From the NCBI GenBank assembly GCA_013287375.1, contig JABDDX010000022.1, forward strand, positions 1 through 32,127: DNA of 32,127 nt, written 5' to 3'. Source of the stretch: Bacteroidota bacterium (GTDB lineage Bacteria; Bacteroidota; Bacteroidia; Sphingobacteriales; Sphingobacteriaceae). The position numbers were made by a program, and so were the translations under genes. Below the pieces are notes generated by a model that did not search any database, was not told the DNA's origin, and was given only the letters and a program-made list of their open reading frames with translations. Below are positions 7,511 to 14,502 of this stretch, piece by piece; position 1 is the first letter of the stretch, and each line of letters starts with the position of its first letter.

Positions 7511-7849
7511 ATGAATACATTAAGAAACAGTGTGCGCCTTGTAGGTAACCTGGGTATGGACCCAGATGTGAAAAACCTTGAAAACAACAAAAAACTAACC
7601 CGCCTATCAATTGCTACAAATGAAAGCTACAAAAATGACAAAGGCGAAAAGATTGTTGATACACAATGGCACTCGCTGATATTTTGGGGTGCACAGGCCA
7701 AACTTGCTGAAGACTACTTAAAGAAAGGTGATGAAGTAGCTATTGAAGGTAAATTAGCTACCCGCTGTTATACCGATAAACACGGCAACAAACGCTATGT
7801 AACAGAAGTTGTGGTGAACGAGTTTTTAAAGATGAATAAGCAAGCCTAA
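7511..7849 (+). CDS. ssb: Short single-stranded DNA-binding protein
   Basis: A 112-residue single OB-fold protein that binds single-stranded DNA. The family features are clear: NSVRLVGNLGMDPDVK at the start, RLSIATNES, a TQWHSLIFWG strand, a GDEVAIEGKLATRCYTD segment and a final VVVNEFLKM strand. I use the ATG at 7511 (MNTLRNS), because SSB proteins begin right at this strand; an upstream in-frame ATG at 7469 would add 14 residues unlike the family. The protein stops directly after the OB fold. It lacks the glycine/proline-rich linker and the acidic tip (DDDIPF-like) that housekeeping SSB uses to recruit partner proteins. It may therefore be a second, specialised SSB. A strong terminator follows. 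Confidence 0.9.
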   Translation: MNTLRNSVRLVGNLGMDPDVKNLENNKKLTRLSIATNESYKNDKGEKIVDTQWHSLIFWGAQAKLAEDYLKKGDEVAIEGKLATRCYTDKHGNKRYVTEVVVNEFLKMNKQA

Positions 7850-7872
7850 ATACTTATACCTATCCTTATCAC

Positions 7873-7908
7873 AAACAGGGGAGCGCGTAAGCGTTCTTCT
7901 GTTTTTTT
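7873..7908 (+). terminator. Rho-independent terminator after ssb
   Basis: A 14-pair stem (7873-7886 with 7891-7904, three of the pairs G-U) closes on a GTAA loop and runs into seven T residues. It starts 24 bases after the ssb stop. Confidence 0.8.
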
Positions 7909-7975
7909 GCGTTGGGTGCACAAAAAACTTAACCGCTCTTTTTGAAGAGCTACAAAAACATTATTCCTCTGAGTT

Positions 7976-8074
7976 TTAGTCAAGTAACTTCTTACCGCGT
8001 AAAACTAATGTTCTGATGATCATAAACACCGGAGCCGCTACCAGTAGCGCTTCGATAATAAATGTGCTGTTCAT
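7976..8074 (-). CDS. Possible 32-residue single-pass membrane peptide
   Basis: The minus strand from ATG at 8074 to TAA at 7978-7976 encodes 32 residues. They begin MNSTFIIEALLVAAPVFMII and end with a basic segment (R, LVLRGKKLLD). A hydrophobic stretch of about 18 residues followed by positive charges is what a small inner-membrane protein with a cytoplasmic C-terminus looks like. Base composition matches real genes here and is richer in GC than the AT-rich DNA beside it. No ribosome-binding site is evident, which is normal for this phylum. I do not recognise a family. It could be a chance ORF; at this length only conservation in relatives would settle it. Confidence 0.35.
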   Translation of the reverse strand: MNSTFIIEALLVAAPVFMIIRTLVLRGKKLLD

Positions 8075-8112
8075 TGCTTAAAAATTAATATAAGTTGAAA
8101 TTGTGATGTATT

Positions 8113-8307
8113 ATGTATACCAAATATTATTCCTATTTTATAATATACGATAACGCAATAGCTTATAGACTTATTTACTTTGGCAATGAATATAATGAAC
8201 GAAATATGTATATATTATTCCCCAAAAAGAGAATTACTATACACGTTATGAGAAATAAATTCTACATAAATAATGGACTTTATGAGTTATTAGCTCTAAA
8301 AAGCTAA
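8113..8307 (+). CDS. Low-confidence 64-residue ORF, tyrosine-rich
   Basis: An ATG-to-TAA frame of 64 residues, very AT-rich and full of tyrosine and isoleucine (MYTKYYSYFIIYDN at the start), with no family I recognise. Codon use is unlike the neighbouring genes and simply reflects the AT-rich DNA. No promoter or terminator of quality flanks it. It is either a young or transferred gene or, more probably, a chance open frame. Confidence 0.15.
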   Translation: MYTKYYSYFIIYDNAIAYRLIYFGNEYNERNMYILFPKKRITIHVMRNKFYINNGLYELLALKS

Positions 8308-8319
8308 AAGTTTAGCAAC

Positions 8320-9024
8320 TTAAGGTGTAGATAATGCTACCGGCAATACTTTGCCATTAAAAAACTGATGCCCGGTTAATGCAAAATCAGCAATATATTT
8401 ACCCATCTCAAAGGCCATAACCGGCGATTGGTAACCGGGGAAAGCTTTCTCAAGCATTTCCGTTTGCGCCGAACCGAGCGCAAGACAATTCACTTTAACA
8501 CCTTGCTCTATAAACTCTTGCGCCAAACACTCTGTAAGCGTATGTAACGCAGCTTTACTTGCCGAGTAGGCAGACAGGCCCGGAAACTTAGCACTCCCCT
8601 GATAGCCGCCCATACTGCCAATATTTACAATATGAGACCCGGAAGGCATTAATGGCAAAACGCCCTGTATCATGCGCACGTGACCTATAAAATTACCTTG
8701 CAGCATTTCCACAAAATCCGTTTCTAGCATTTGCGCGAATGGTTTATTGATTAGCACGCCTGCATTATTAATTAGGGCATCTATCCGATTATCAAAATTA
8801 GTGGCAATAAACTGCTGCAGGCTATCGTAATCGTCATGCACAATATCAAAAGCGATGGCATACAGGTTACATTCCGGATTTAGATTATTGGCAATTTCCA
8901 ATAATCGCTCTAATTTGTCCTGCGAACGTGCAAGGGCAATCACCTTATGCTTGCCTGATAATATTAGCTCGATAACCGCTTCAAAACCAACACCACTGCT
9001 GGCACCTGTTATTATAATATTCAT
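8320..9024 (-). CDS. SDR family NAD(P)-dependent oxidoreductase
   Basis: A 234-residue classical short-chain dehydrogenase/reductase, cytoplasmic, with a complete Rossmann fold and active site: TGASSGVG (6-13), NNAG (86-89), S137, and Y153/K157 in YSASK. An arginine (R33) after the second strand favours NADP(H). It is the last gene of a same-strand run; its start is 41 bases downstream of the aromatic amino acid hydroxylase. Some SDR enzymes of about this length reduce pterins, including quinonoid dihydropteridine reductase. A role in recycling the hydroxylase cofactor is therefore plausible, but this is inference from context only; generic SDR activity on another carbonyl is equally compatible. 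Confidence 0.88.
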   Translation of the reverse strand: MNIIITGASSGVGFEAVIELILSGKHKVIALARSQDKLERLLEIANNLNPECNLYAIAFDIVHDDYDSLQQFIATNFDNRIDALINNAGVLINKPFAQMLETDFVEMLQGNFIGHVRMIQGVLPLMPSGSHIVNIGSMGGYQGSAKFPGLSAYSASKAALHTLTECLAQEFIEQGVKVNCLALGSAQTEMLEKAFPGYQSPVMAFEMGKYIADFALTGHQFFNGKVLPVALSTP

Positions 9025-9065
9025 AAGTCCGCTCCCAGCTAAAGGAAGAATAATTTTTAATAATG

Positions 9066-10844
9066 CTAAAATATCAAATTTTGCTCAACCGGATGCTTTA
9101 TTAAATATAATCCATCATTAATAAGTTTAGTAAATTCAGGTTCATGGGCAGCTTTTTGTTCAAGAAAGCTCCTGATCTCAATAGCTAACTGAGGTTCAGC
9201 ATTTTCATGATCTAATAGCTCCAATATTTCAAGCGCGCAAAGCCAGTCGTCGTGGTGATCGACTTGCAGCTTGCGCCAAACATTACCTAAGAAACCATAA
9301 TCACCACCGGTATACCTGCGATTGCGCACCTGTTGATACAATTGATGCAACTCGAGTGTACGATTATCATACTGAACATGGTGTGTACCCGTTGTGGATT
9401 TATGCGGAACCTCAATAAATTCTTCCTTATCGGCAGCGCCACAAAAAACAGAAACTATTTTCTCCCCTACAGCCATATCATAAACACCCCAGGTTGGATC
9501 GAATAATATGTCACATTCCTGGTCTTTAACAGTACAATCAGTAAAGGTGATCAACTGTACCTTTTCGTTGTTTATTAAAATTAATTTTACAAGCCCACTT
9601 ACTGTTATACCACTCTCAAAATTGAGTACCGCTGTTTCATTTTCTTTTATGCCGATAGCGGATAGCTCCTCTTCCGAAAAATCCTCCAAGGGCTTATCAT
9701 TTCCTTTCAACTTTCCAACCGGCGAACTGAAACCATCTTTATGATAATCTTTACCATGACCATGCAGTTGCTTGTTGTTTACTGATAAAGCGCTTGGGCC
9801 ACTTGTTTTTATAAAATAGGGCTCGTTGCTTTTATCTGTTTTAAACTCGGCAATCGTACCTGTAACCTGTAAGCCGGAGCTATAAACCGCTGTACAGGTA
9901 TTTTTACTATCGAGTGCTTTTTTCAGCCCACTTGCACCACCTGCCCTAAATGCCATAGTATCGGCATATTGTTCCAATACATCTATCAAGTTTTGAAACG
10001 TTGGGGTTACAAATAGATGCGGTTGGGGCTTGGTGATGTCATAAGAGTATTTTATAGCATCAATTGTATACCAAAGCTTTTCAACATTCGGATTCATGCA
10101 GCTTGCGCTTTCGCCAATAGATGAAAGTAAGCCCGCTCCATATATTTTTGGATTTTCTAAAGTTCCTATCAGGCCATATTCAACCGTCCACCAATGCAGG
10201 CGACTTAATAATGCCATTTCGGATGGCTCACCCATATTTTCCTGTTGCCAGGCAACTAAATCTTCTGCCTTTTTAAGCTCAGCCTCATTGGCATTTGGCA
10301 TTTCTTTTAATATCGATAACGCGCGAATAGCTTCGTACAGATCAAAATCCTGCGCCGAGAACATAGCCTTAGCCCCTATTGACCCAAAATAACTGAGGTA
10401 TTGATGATAATCATGATCTGCAATTATGGGCGCATGGCCTGCAGACTCATGGATAATATCAGGCGCAGGTGTGTATTCAATATGGTTTAACTGGCGAATA
10501 TCCGCCGCAATAACCAAAACCCGGTAAGCTTGATACTCCATAAAGGCAGCAGGAGGAATAAACCCATCAACCGTAACAGCCCCCCAGCCTATTTTGGCAA
10601 GAGCATCATTCATTTCCTGTAAGTTAGGTATTTTTTCTATGGATAACCCGGCTTTGGTTAGCCCGGGAATGTATGGGTAGTAAGCTATATCTTTTAAATA
10701 GCTATAATTTTGGCGCATTACGTACCGCCAAACAGCATGATCTACGGGGGTGTAATGATCATAGTTTTGCTCAACAATAAATTGTTTTAAATGCGCAGGC
10801 AATGCGGCAACCTGCGGGTTGCCAAAATCATTAAAAGAAGCCAT
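9066..10844 (-). CDS. Aromatic amino acid hydroxylase with long C-terminal extension
   Basis: A 592-residue pterin- and iron-dependent hydroxylase, phenylalanine 4-monooxygenase family (phenylalanine to tyrosine is the usual reaction). The iron ligands are all visible: H132 and H137 in DIIHESAGHAP and E222 in WWTVEYGL. The catalytic domain ends near residue 300. The remaining ~290 residues are not part of bacterial PhhA (about 260-300 residues in total) or of the animal enzymes' short tetramerisation tail. They hold beta-rich sequence (about 310-460) and a helical end with HHDDWLCALEILELL. I recall similarly long versions in Bacteroidota, but I know no function for the extension. There is no N-terminal ACT regulatory domain. 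The gene lies 45 bases after a flippase-like membrane protein gene and 41 bases before an SDR gene, all on one strand. The substrate (Phe, Tyr or Trp) cannot be assigned. Confidence 0.88.
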   Translation of the reverse strand: MASFNDFGNPQVAALPAHLKQFIVEQNYDHYTPVDHAVWRYVMRQNYSYLKDIAYYPYIPGLTKAGLSIEKIPNLQEMNDALAKIGWGAVTVDGFIPPAAFMEYQAYRVLVIAADIRQLNHIEYTPAPDIIHESAGHAPIIADHDYHQYLSYFGSIGAKAMFSAQDFDLYEAIRALSILKEMPNANEAELKKAEDLVAWQQENMGEPSEMALLSRLHWWTVEYGLIGTLENPKIYGAGLLSSIGESASCMNPNVEKLWYTIDAIKYSYDITKPQPHLFVTPTFQNLIDVLEQYADTMAFRAGGASGLKKALDSKNTCTAVYSSGLQVTGTIAEFKTDKSNEPYFIKTSGPSALSVNNKQLHGHGKDYHKDGFSSPVGKLKGNDKPLEDFSEEELSAIGIKENETAVLNFESGITVSGLVKLILINNEKVQLITFTDCTVKDQECDILFDPTWGVYDMAVGEKIVSVFCGAADKEEFIEVPHKSTTGTHHVQYDNRTLELHQLYQQVRNRRYTGGDYGFLGNVWRKLQVDHHDDWLCALEILELLDHENAEPQLAIEIRSFLEQKAAHEPEFTKLINDGLYLIKHPVEQNLIF

Positions 10845-10889
10845 TGGTCAGTCAGTTTATAAAAAACGCAAATTAAGAAAATAGCTTTA

Positions 10890-11840
10890 CTATTCCTTAA
10901 TTTCTTCTGCTTTTGGCAGGCCTTCTTGTAAACGGCTAGGGCGTATCAAATAATAGATGCCACTTAAAGCAACTAATAATGATATTAAAAAGAATGAGAT
11001 ACTAAGATAAATACCCAAACTGGCATCGATATGGAAGAAACCAGCTGATTTTTGGAAAACAAGTTCACGTGCACCAGCACCTCCGATATTTATTGGCACT
11101 ACAGCAGCAAGCGCTGAAACCAGAAAGGCTAACAAGTATGGCGCAAATTTACCGGTAAAATCCTGCCCTAAAAGTACCATAATGATGGTTAACACCTGGA
11201 AAGCCTGCACTACAATAGCTTTTGCATGTCCTTTAAAAAAATGCTTGCCAAATTCTTTAAAAAAGATTCTTACAACTACATAATAGATGATGCTGCCCAC
11301 AACAAAAATGCTTGCAGGAATGGCAAAATTAATTGGTATTTGCGGAATGAATATTTTAAGGCATACTATAATTAGCCCTATTGCCCATAAACCGCTAAGT
11401 CTATCAAAAAGAATTGCCCAGAATACCTTTTTTGCCGGTAATTTATACGTTTTATTCAACAGATATATTTTATAGCCATCGCCACCGATACCGCCAGGAA
11501 GTAAGAAATTATAGAAGATGCCTAAGAGATACAACCTGAAATTGAATCTTGAATCAAGCCGTAAATTTATCGACTTAAAAAAGCTCAACAAACGCCATGA
11601 AGATGCCACCATTGAAGCGAAATAGAATACGACACCTGCAAACATCCACCAGTAATTTGCATGTACAAACCTCGCCGCTACTGAATCAAACGGTACCTTT
11701 TTAAATACATAGTATAAAAGTGCAGCGGTGATAACAATTTTTAATACTGTTTTGGTGATATTCCAAAGTGTCTGTTTCCAGGTTTTGGGCTTAATATCCT
11801 CCTCAACACCTTCAACTATGGAGTCTTCGATATGTGTCAT
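10890..11840 (-). CDS. Lysylphosphatidylglycerol synthase TM-region / flippase-like membrane protein
   Basis: A 316-residue polytopic inner-membrane protein of the UPF0104/AglD-like family, related to the flippase half of MprF. A charged cytoplasmic N-terminus (1-30) is followed by about eight hydrophobic helices. The family signature LPGGIGGDGYKIYLL lies near residues 114-128. The second, VPINIGGAGARELVF, lies near 250-264, and an LFDRLSGL segment is between them. The aminoacyltransferase half of MprF is absent, so the likely role is moving a lipid or lipid-linked molecule across the membrane. It is the first gene of a probable three-gene unit with the aromatic amino acid hydroxylase and SDR downstream. 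What links these functions is not obvious; they may simply share a transcript. Confidence 0.85.
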   Translation of the reverse strand: MTHIEDSIVEGVEEDIKPKTWKQTLWNITKTVLKIVITAALLYYVFKKVPFDSVAARFVHANYWWMFAGVVFYFASMVASSWRLLSFFKSINLRLDSRFNFRLYLLGIFYNFLLPGGIGGDGYKIYLLNKTYKLPAKKVFWAILFDRLSGLWAIGLIIVCLKIFIPQIPINFAIPASIFVVGSIIYYVVVRIFFKEFGKHFFKGHAKAIVVQAFQVLTIIMVLLGQDFTGKFAPYLLAFLVSALAAVVPINIGGAGARELVFQKSAGFFHIDASLGIYLSISFFLISLLVALSGIYYLIRPSRLQEGLPKAEEIKE

Positions 11841-11847
11841 GCTGTTG

Positions 11848-11855
11848 CAAAACTA
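11848..11855 (-). promoter_or_regulatory. Candidate -7 element for the flippase-hydroxylase-SDR unit
   Basis: On the minus strand TAGTTTTG matches TAnnTTTG and ends 7 bases before the ATG at 11840, which would give a near-leaderless transcript. No TTG is found at 19-21 bases upstream, so the assignment is tentative. Confidence 0.3.
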
Positions 11856-11955
11856 AGTATTTTTTAATTGAGCATTTGTTCACGATGTGATTATTTTTTG
11901 TGTTCACGAGATCGCTACGCTAAGTCCACCAAAATTTCATATTGAAGTAAACCAA

Positions 11956-12300
11956 TTATTTCAGTGCACCCGAGAGGTCTTTTACGCCCCAATCCTGCAA
12001 AACACTGATGACCGGCATAAGCGACATACCATATTCCGTCACTTTATACTCTACTCTCGGCGGGATCTCGGCGAAAATAGTACGTTCTATAATTTCATCT
12101 TCTTCCAATTCACGTAATTGGTTGACCAGCATTTGTTTACTGATAAGTGGGATGGCACGTTGCAGCATGCTGAAGCGGTTACATTTTTTTGATATGGCAT
12201 AGATCAACAATATCTTCCATTTGCCGCCAATCAAGTTCATGCAGTGGGTAACCGGGCAATTGCCGGGATTAAAATCTTTGTTTTTACGGGTTGTTGCCAT
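11956..12300 (-). CDS. HxlR family transcriptional regulator
   Basis: A 114-residue winged-helix DNA-binding protein of the HxlR (DUF24) family, acting as a dimer. Typical features are NCPVTHCMNLIGGKWKILLIY at the N-terminus (quoted region about 14-34), SKQMLVNQLRELEEDEIIER (recognition helix and wing), and the closing VEYKVTEYGMSLMPVI segment. C15 occupies the conserved N-terminal cysteine position that senses disulfide or quinone stress in several relatives (YodB, QorR); C20 is an additional nearby cysteine. It is divergent from the 189-residue unknown gene at 12392, its most likely target besides itself. Electrophile-reducing enzymes in the neighbourhood fit a redox-sensing role, but that is inference. 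Confidence 0.9.
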   Translation of the reverse strand: MATTRKNKDFNPGNCPVTHCMNLIGGKWKILLIYAISKKCNRFSMLQRAIPLISKQMLVNQLRELEEDEIIERTIFAEIPPRVEYKVTEYGMSLMPVISVLQDWGVKDLSGALK

Positions 12301-12355
12301 TAGTCTAAAAAGATGTACTATAAGCTGGTTATAAGACTACTTGTATTAATAAGAC
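12301..12355. promoter_or_regulatory. Candidate operator region between HxlR gene and its divergent neighbour
   Basis: The 91-bp divergent gap holds two ATAAGAC copies 18 bases apart (12331-12337 and 12349-12355). It also holds an inverted pair TAGTCT (12301-12306) / AGACTA (12334-12339). Such repeats are plausible HxlR contact sites, but no clean palindrome could be drawn. Confidence 0.3.
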
Positions 12356-12391
12356 AAAGTTAACAACTTAGCCTTATTAAACTGAAAACCA

Positions 12392-12961
12392 ATGACAACA
12401 GAGCAAACCAAAGAATTTATAAAAGGCGGCAAATGGGTAAACATTGCGCCCGAAGTAAGGCCAAGCACCAGTAAATCGGCAGATGGGACTATTAAGCCTT
12501 TTTATTTGACGAGAGAATTTGTTTATGACGATAACGACACGTTTGCATGTATCGTAATTAATTACGCCGACCCAAACGCTAAGGTACCATTAGTAAAAAT
12601 TACAATAAAAGGCCATTTGCAATGGCAGGGAGAACATCCTATTGCAGTTGGAGCCTACAAAGTTGATTACGTTGCTGATACAGCTTATGAAGTGACGCCA
12701 TTATTACAAGGCTTTGCCGATGCTGTTAACCAGGCACCTGCAAGTGATTTAAATAAATGGGAAGTGGGTGTTACGCAAGACCTGATCGGCAAATCATTTC
12801 CGGCGTTTTCATTGACGGCAGGGCAAACCTATATTGATTATGACCTGATATACATTTACAACGATATGCTTTTTAACGGCAGTAAAAACGTTGATGGCCG
12901 CGCTTTTAATAAACCTGAAAACAGGCCGACTAATTTGCAATTGCCTTTGGTTAGGATATAA
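12392..12961 (+). CDS. Unrecognised 189-residue protein with APCDD1-like sequence pattern
   Basis: A soluble-looking protein without signal peptide or membrane helix, rich in predicted beta-strands. I do not recognise a bacterial family with a known function. The order of motifs recalls the beta-barrel domain of the animal Wnt inhibitor APCDD1. It has a start GGKWVN followed by EVRP, then FYLTREFVYDDNDTFAC and a hydrophobic strand with NYADP. An IKGHLQWQGEHPIAVGAY segment follows, with YDLIYIYNDMLFNG near 150 and a closing RPTNLQLPLVRI. That resemblance is from memory and needs a profile search. The gene is divergent from an HxlR regulator with a 91-bp gap, so HxlR control is likely. A bidirectional terminator follows. 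Confidence 0.65.
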   Translation: MTTEQTKEFIKGGKWVNIAPEVRPSTSKSADGTIKPFYLTREFVYDDNDTFACIVINYADPNAKVPLVKITIKGHLQWQGEHPIAVGAYKVDYVADTAYEVTPLLQGFADAVNQAPASDLNKWEVGVTQDLIGKSFPAFSLTAGQTYIDYDLIYIYNDMLFNGSKNVDGRAFNKPENRPTNLQLPLVRI

Positions 12962-12962
12962 T

Positions 12963-12997
12963 AAAAAAAGCCCTTAGTAATCTAAGTGCTTTTTTAT
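12963..12997. terminator. Bidirectional terminator between convergent genes
   Basis: AAAAAAGC-C-CTTAG and CTAAG-T-GCTTTTTT pair around a TAAT loop with one internal mismatch, giving T runs on both strands. It separates the gene ending at 12961 from the old yellow enzyme ending at 13013. Confidence 0.8.
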
Positions 12998-13012
12998 TGA
13001 GTTTCTATTTTA

Positions 13013-14119
13013 TTATGACATCACCAACTCGCCTAATGCTGCGGGTGAGAAGCCTTTTAATTCATCTGTACGACCCTCGTGTATTTTCTTAGGCCAGAAA
13101 GGATCAGCCAATATTGGGCGACCAACGCCTACCAAATCAAAATCACCGCGATCAAAACGTTTAATTAATTCATCCAGTGAACTTGTCTCTGAACTTTCGC
13201 CTCTGAATGAGCCAAAGAAATCACCTGATAAACCTACCGAGCCAACAGTGATCGTAGCTTTGCCACTTACTTTTTTAGCCCAGCCCGCAAAGTTCAGATC
13301 AGCACCTTCAAACTCAGGTTCCCAGAAACGGCGTTGTGAGCAATGGAAAATATCAACACCAGCATCAGCCAATGGGTTGATCCAAGCTTCCAGTTCCTGC
13401 GGTGATTTGGCTAACTGATTGGTATAAGCAGATGGTTTAAATTGTGACAAACGGATAATCACCGCGAAATCTTCGCCTACACGTTTACACACCTCTTTAA
13501 TAACTTCTATCGCAAAGCGGCTGCGTTCAGGTAATGTTTTACCACCAAAAATATCAGTACGTTCATTAGTGCCTTCCCAAAAGAACTGGTCGATTAAATA
13601 ACCGTGCGCGCCATGTATCTCCACACAATCAAAACCTAATGCTTTGGCATCGGCAGCTGCCTGGCCAAAAGCTTTTATGGTCTCGGCAATATCGCTATCA
13701 GTCATGGTATTACCATTGTTGAAACCCGGCCTGTTTAAGCCCGACGGCCCTTCGAATGGCTGAGATGGAACCCAACCCGAAGCGTGGTTATCCATAATAC
13801 CCATATGCCATATTTGCGGACCCATTGCGCCGCCTGCTGCATGCACGCCATCAATAACATTTTTCCATCCGGCTAACGCCTCAGCACCATAAAAATGCGG
13901 AATATTAGCATCATTTGATGATGATACACGATTGATCACTGTTCCTTCTGAAAGAATCAATCCGGCTTCACCTTCTGCGCGTTTACGGTAGTAAGCCGCA
14001 ACATCAGCAGTCGGTACACCATTGGGTGAAAATGAACGCGTCATTGGCGCCATTACTATACGATTTTTTATGTTTAATGATTTTAGGCTAAATGGCCTGA
14101 ATAAGCTATCGGTACTCAT
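13013..14119 (-). CDS. Old yellow enzyme family NADH:flavin oxidoreductase
   Basis: A 368-residue FMN-dependent ene-reductase barrel, cytoplasmic. The FMN-binding start is IVMAPMTRSF, with T27 where the YqjM class has cysteine. H169 and H172 in EIHGAHGYLIDQFF are the substrate-binding pair, and the barrel closes with GVGRPILADPFWPKK. It is not a close copy of the NamA-type enzyme at 3738-4811; the C25/Y27 signature and the C-terminal arginine finger are missing. It is the second gene of an operon, 12 bases after a small ArsR-type regulator. It likely reduces toxic unsaturated carbonyls, quinones or nitro compounds. The physiological substrate is unknown. Confidence 0.9.
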   Translation of the reverse strand: MSTDSLFRPFSLKSLNIKNRIVMAPMTRSFSPNGVPTADVAAYYRKRAEGEAGLILSEGTVINRVSSSNDANIPHFYGAEALAGWKNVIDGVHAAGGAMGPQIWHMGIMDNHASGWVPSQPFEGPSGLNRPGFNNGNTMTDSDIAETIKAFGQAAADAKALGFDCVEIHGAHGYLIDQFFWEGTNERTDIFGGKTLPERSRFAIEVIKEVCKRVGEDFAVIIRLSQFKPSAYTNQLAKSPQELEAWINPLADAGVDIFHCSQRRFWEPEFEGADLNFAGWAKKVSGKATITVGSVGLSGDFFGSFRGESSETSSLDELIKRFDRGDFDLVGVGRPILADPFWPKKIHEGRTDELKGFSPAALGELVMS

Positions 14120-14131
14120 ATAATTTTTAAT

Positions 14132-14431
14132 TTAAATTTCTGATTGAATGATCTGGTTCAGCAGAGCAAAACCTTCTTCGTTGCGCTGGTAGTAGGTCCA
14201 CTGCCCTACCCGGTTTGATTTAACCAGACCTGCACGTTGCAGCGTTGACAAATATTCGGACACGGTTGATTGCGTTAACCCGGCTTTCATTTGTATCTGC
14301 CCCACACAAACACCATTAGCATAACCGTGCACGGCCTGATCCGGGAAGTTAGTTTCCGGTTCTTTAAGCCAGTTAAGTATTTGCAAACGCGACTTATTTG
14401 AAAGTGCTTTGAATATTTCTACCTGATCCAT
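14132..14431 (-). CDS. ArsR-type winged-helix transcriptional regulator
   Basis: A 99-residue DNA-binding protein of the ArsR/SmtB fold. Helices start at MDQVEIFKALSNKSRLQILN, the recognition helix is in LTQSTVSEYLSTLQRAGLV, and the wing is RVGQWTYYQRNEEG. The metal-binding CxC of classic ArsR is absent; one cysteine (in NGVCVGQIQ) precedes the recognition helix, and the only other cysteine would be in the optional N-terminal extension. I choose the ATG at 14431, not 14467: family members begin with MDQVEIF, and a strong promoter ends 5 bases before 14431, inside the longer frame. The stop is 12 bases from the old yellow enzyme start, so the two form an operon that the regulator probably represses itself. 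Confidence 0.85.
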   Translation of the reverse strand: MDQVEIFKALSNKSRLQILNWLKEPETNFPDQAVHGYANGVCVGQIQMKAGLTQSTVSEYLSTLQRAGLVKSNRVGQWTYYQRNEEGFALLNQIIQSEI

Positions 14432-14435
14432 CCCA

Positions 14436-14467
14436 CAAAGATATATCGACTTTTCCCGATATGCCAA
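14436..14467 (-). promoter_or_regulatory. Promoter with embedded palindrome for the ArsR-OYE operon
   Basis: On the minus strand TTG (14467-14465), a 21-base spacer and TATCTTTG (14443-14436) form a full Bacteroidota -33/-7 promoter. The spacer carries an inverted repeat ATATCG...CGATAT (14443-14448 and 14457-14462, 8-base gap) where a repressor would block RNA polymerase. Only TGGG separates the -7 element from the ATG at 14431, so the transcript should be leaderless or nearly so. Confidence 0.6.
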
Positions 14468-14502
14468 TTATATGTTTGGATATGACAGTTGGTTGATAAA
14501 CG

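Larger units (their letters stand above)
7909..8319. other. Gene-poor, AT-rich intergenic stretch
   Basis: About 410 bases between the ssb terminator and the SDR gene. It contains one possible 32-codon membrane-peptide gene (7976-8074, minus) and one low-confidence 64-codon ORF (8113-8307, plus). It also holds two short hairpins, GCTCTT-TTTG-AAGAGC at 7935-7950 and TTAGCT-CTAAAA-AGCTAA at 8290-8307, neither followed by a T run. The right half is markedly more AT-rich than flanking genes. I see no RNA gene or mobile-element remnant. Confidence 0.5.

Noticed and set aside
7935-7950. GCTCTT-TTTG-AAGAGC hairpin as a terminator
   Set aside because: No T run follows on either strand at the right place, and the strong ssb terminator lies just upstream.
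8113-8307. 64-codon ORF as a real gene
   Set aside because: Strongly AT-driven composition, no family and no convincing signals; kept only as a low-confidence entry.
8290-8307. TTAGCT-CTAAAA-AGCTAA hairpin as terminator for the SDR gene
   Set aside because: The stem is only six mostly A/T pairs and no T run follows on the minus strand.
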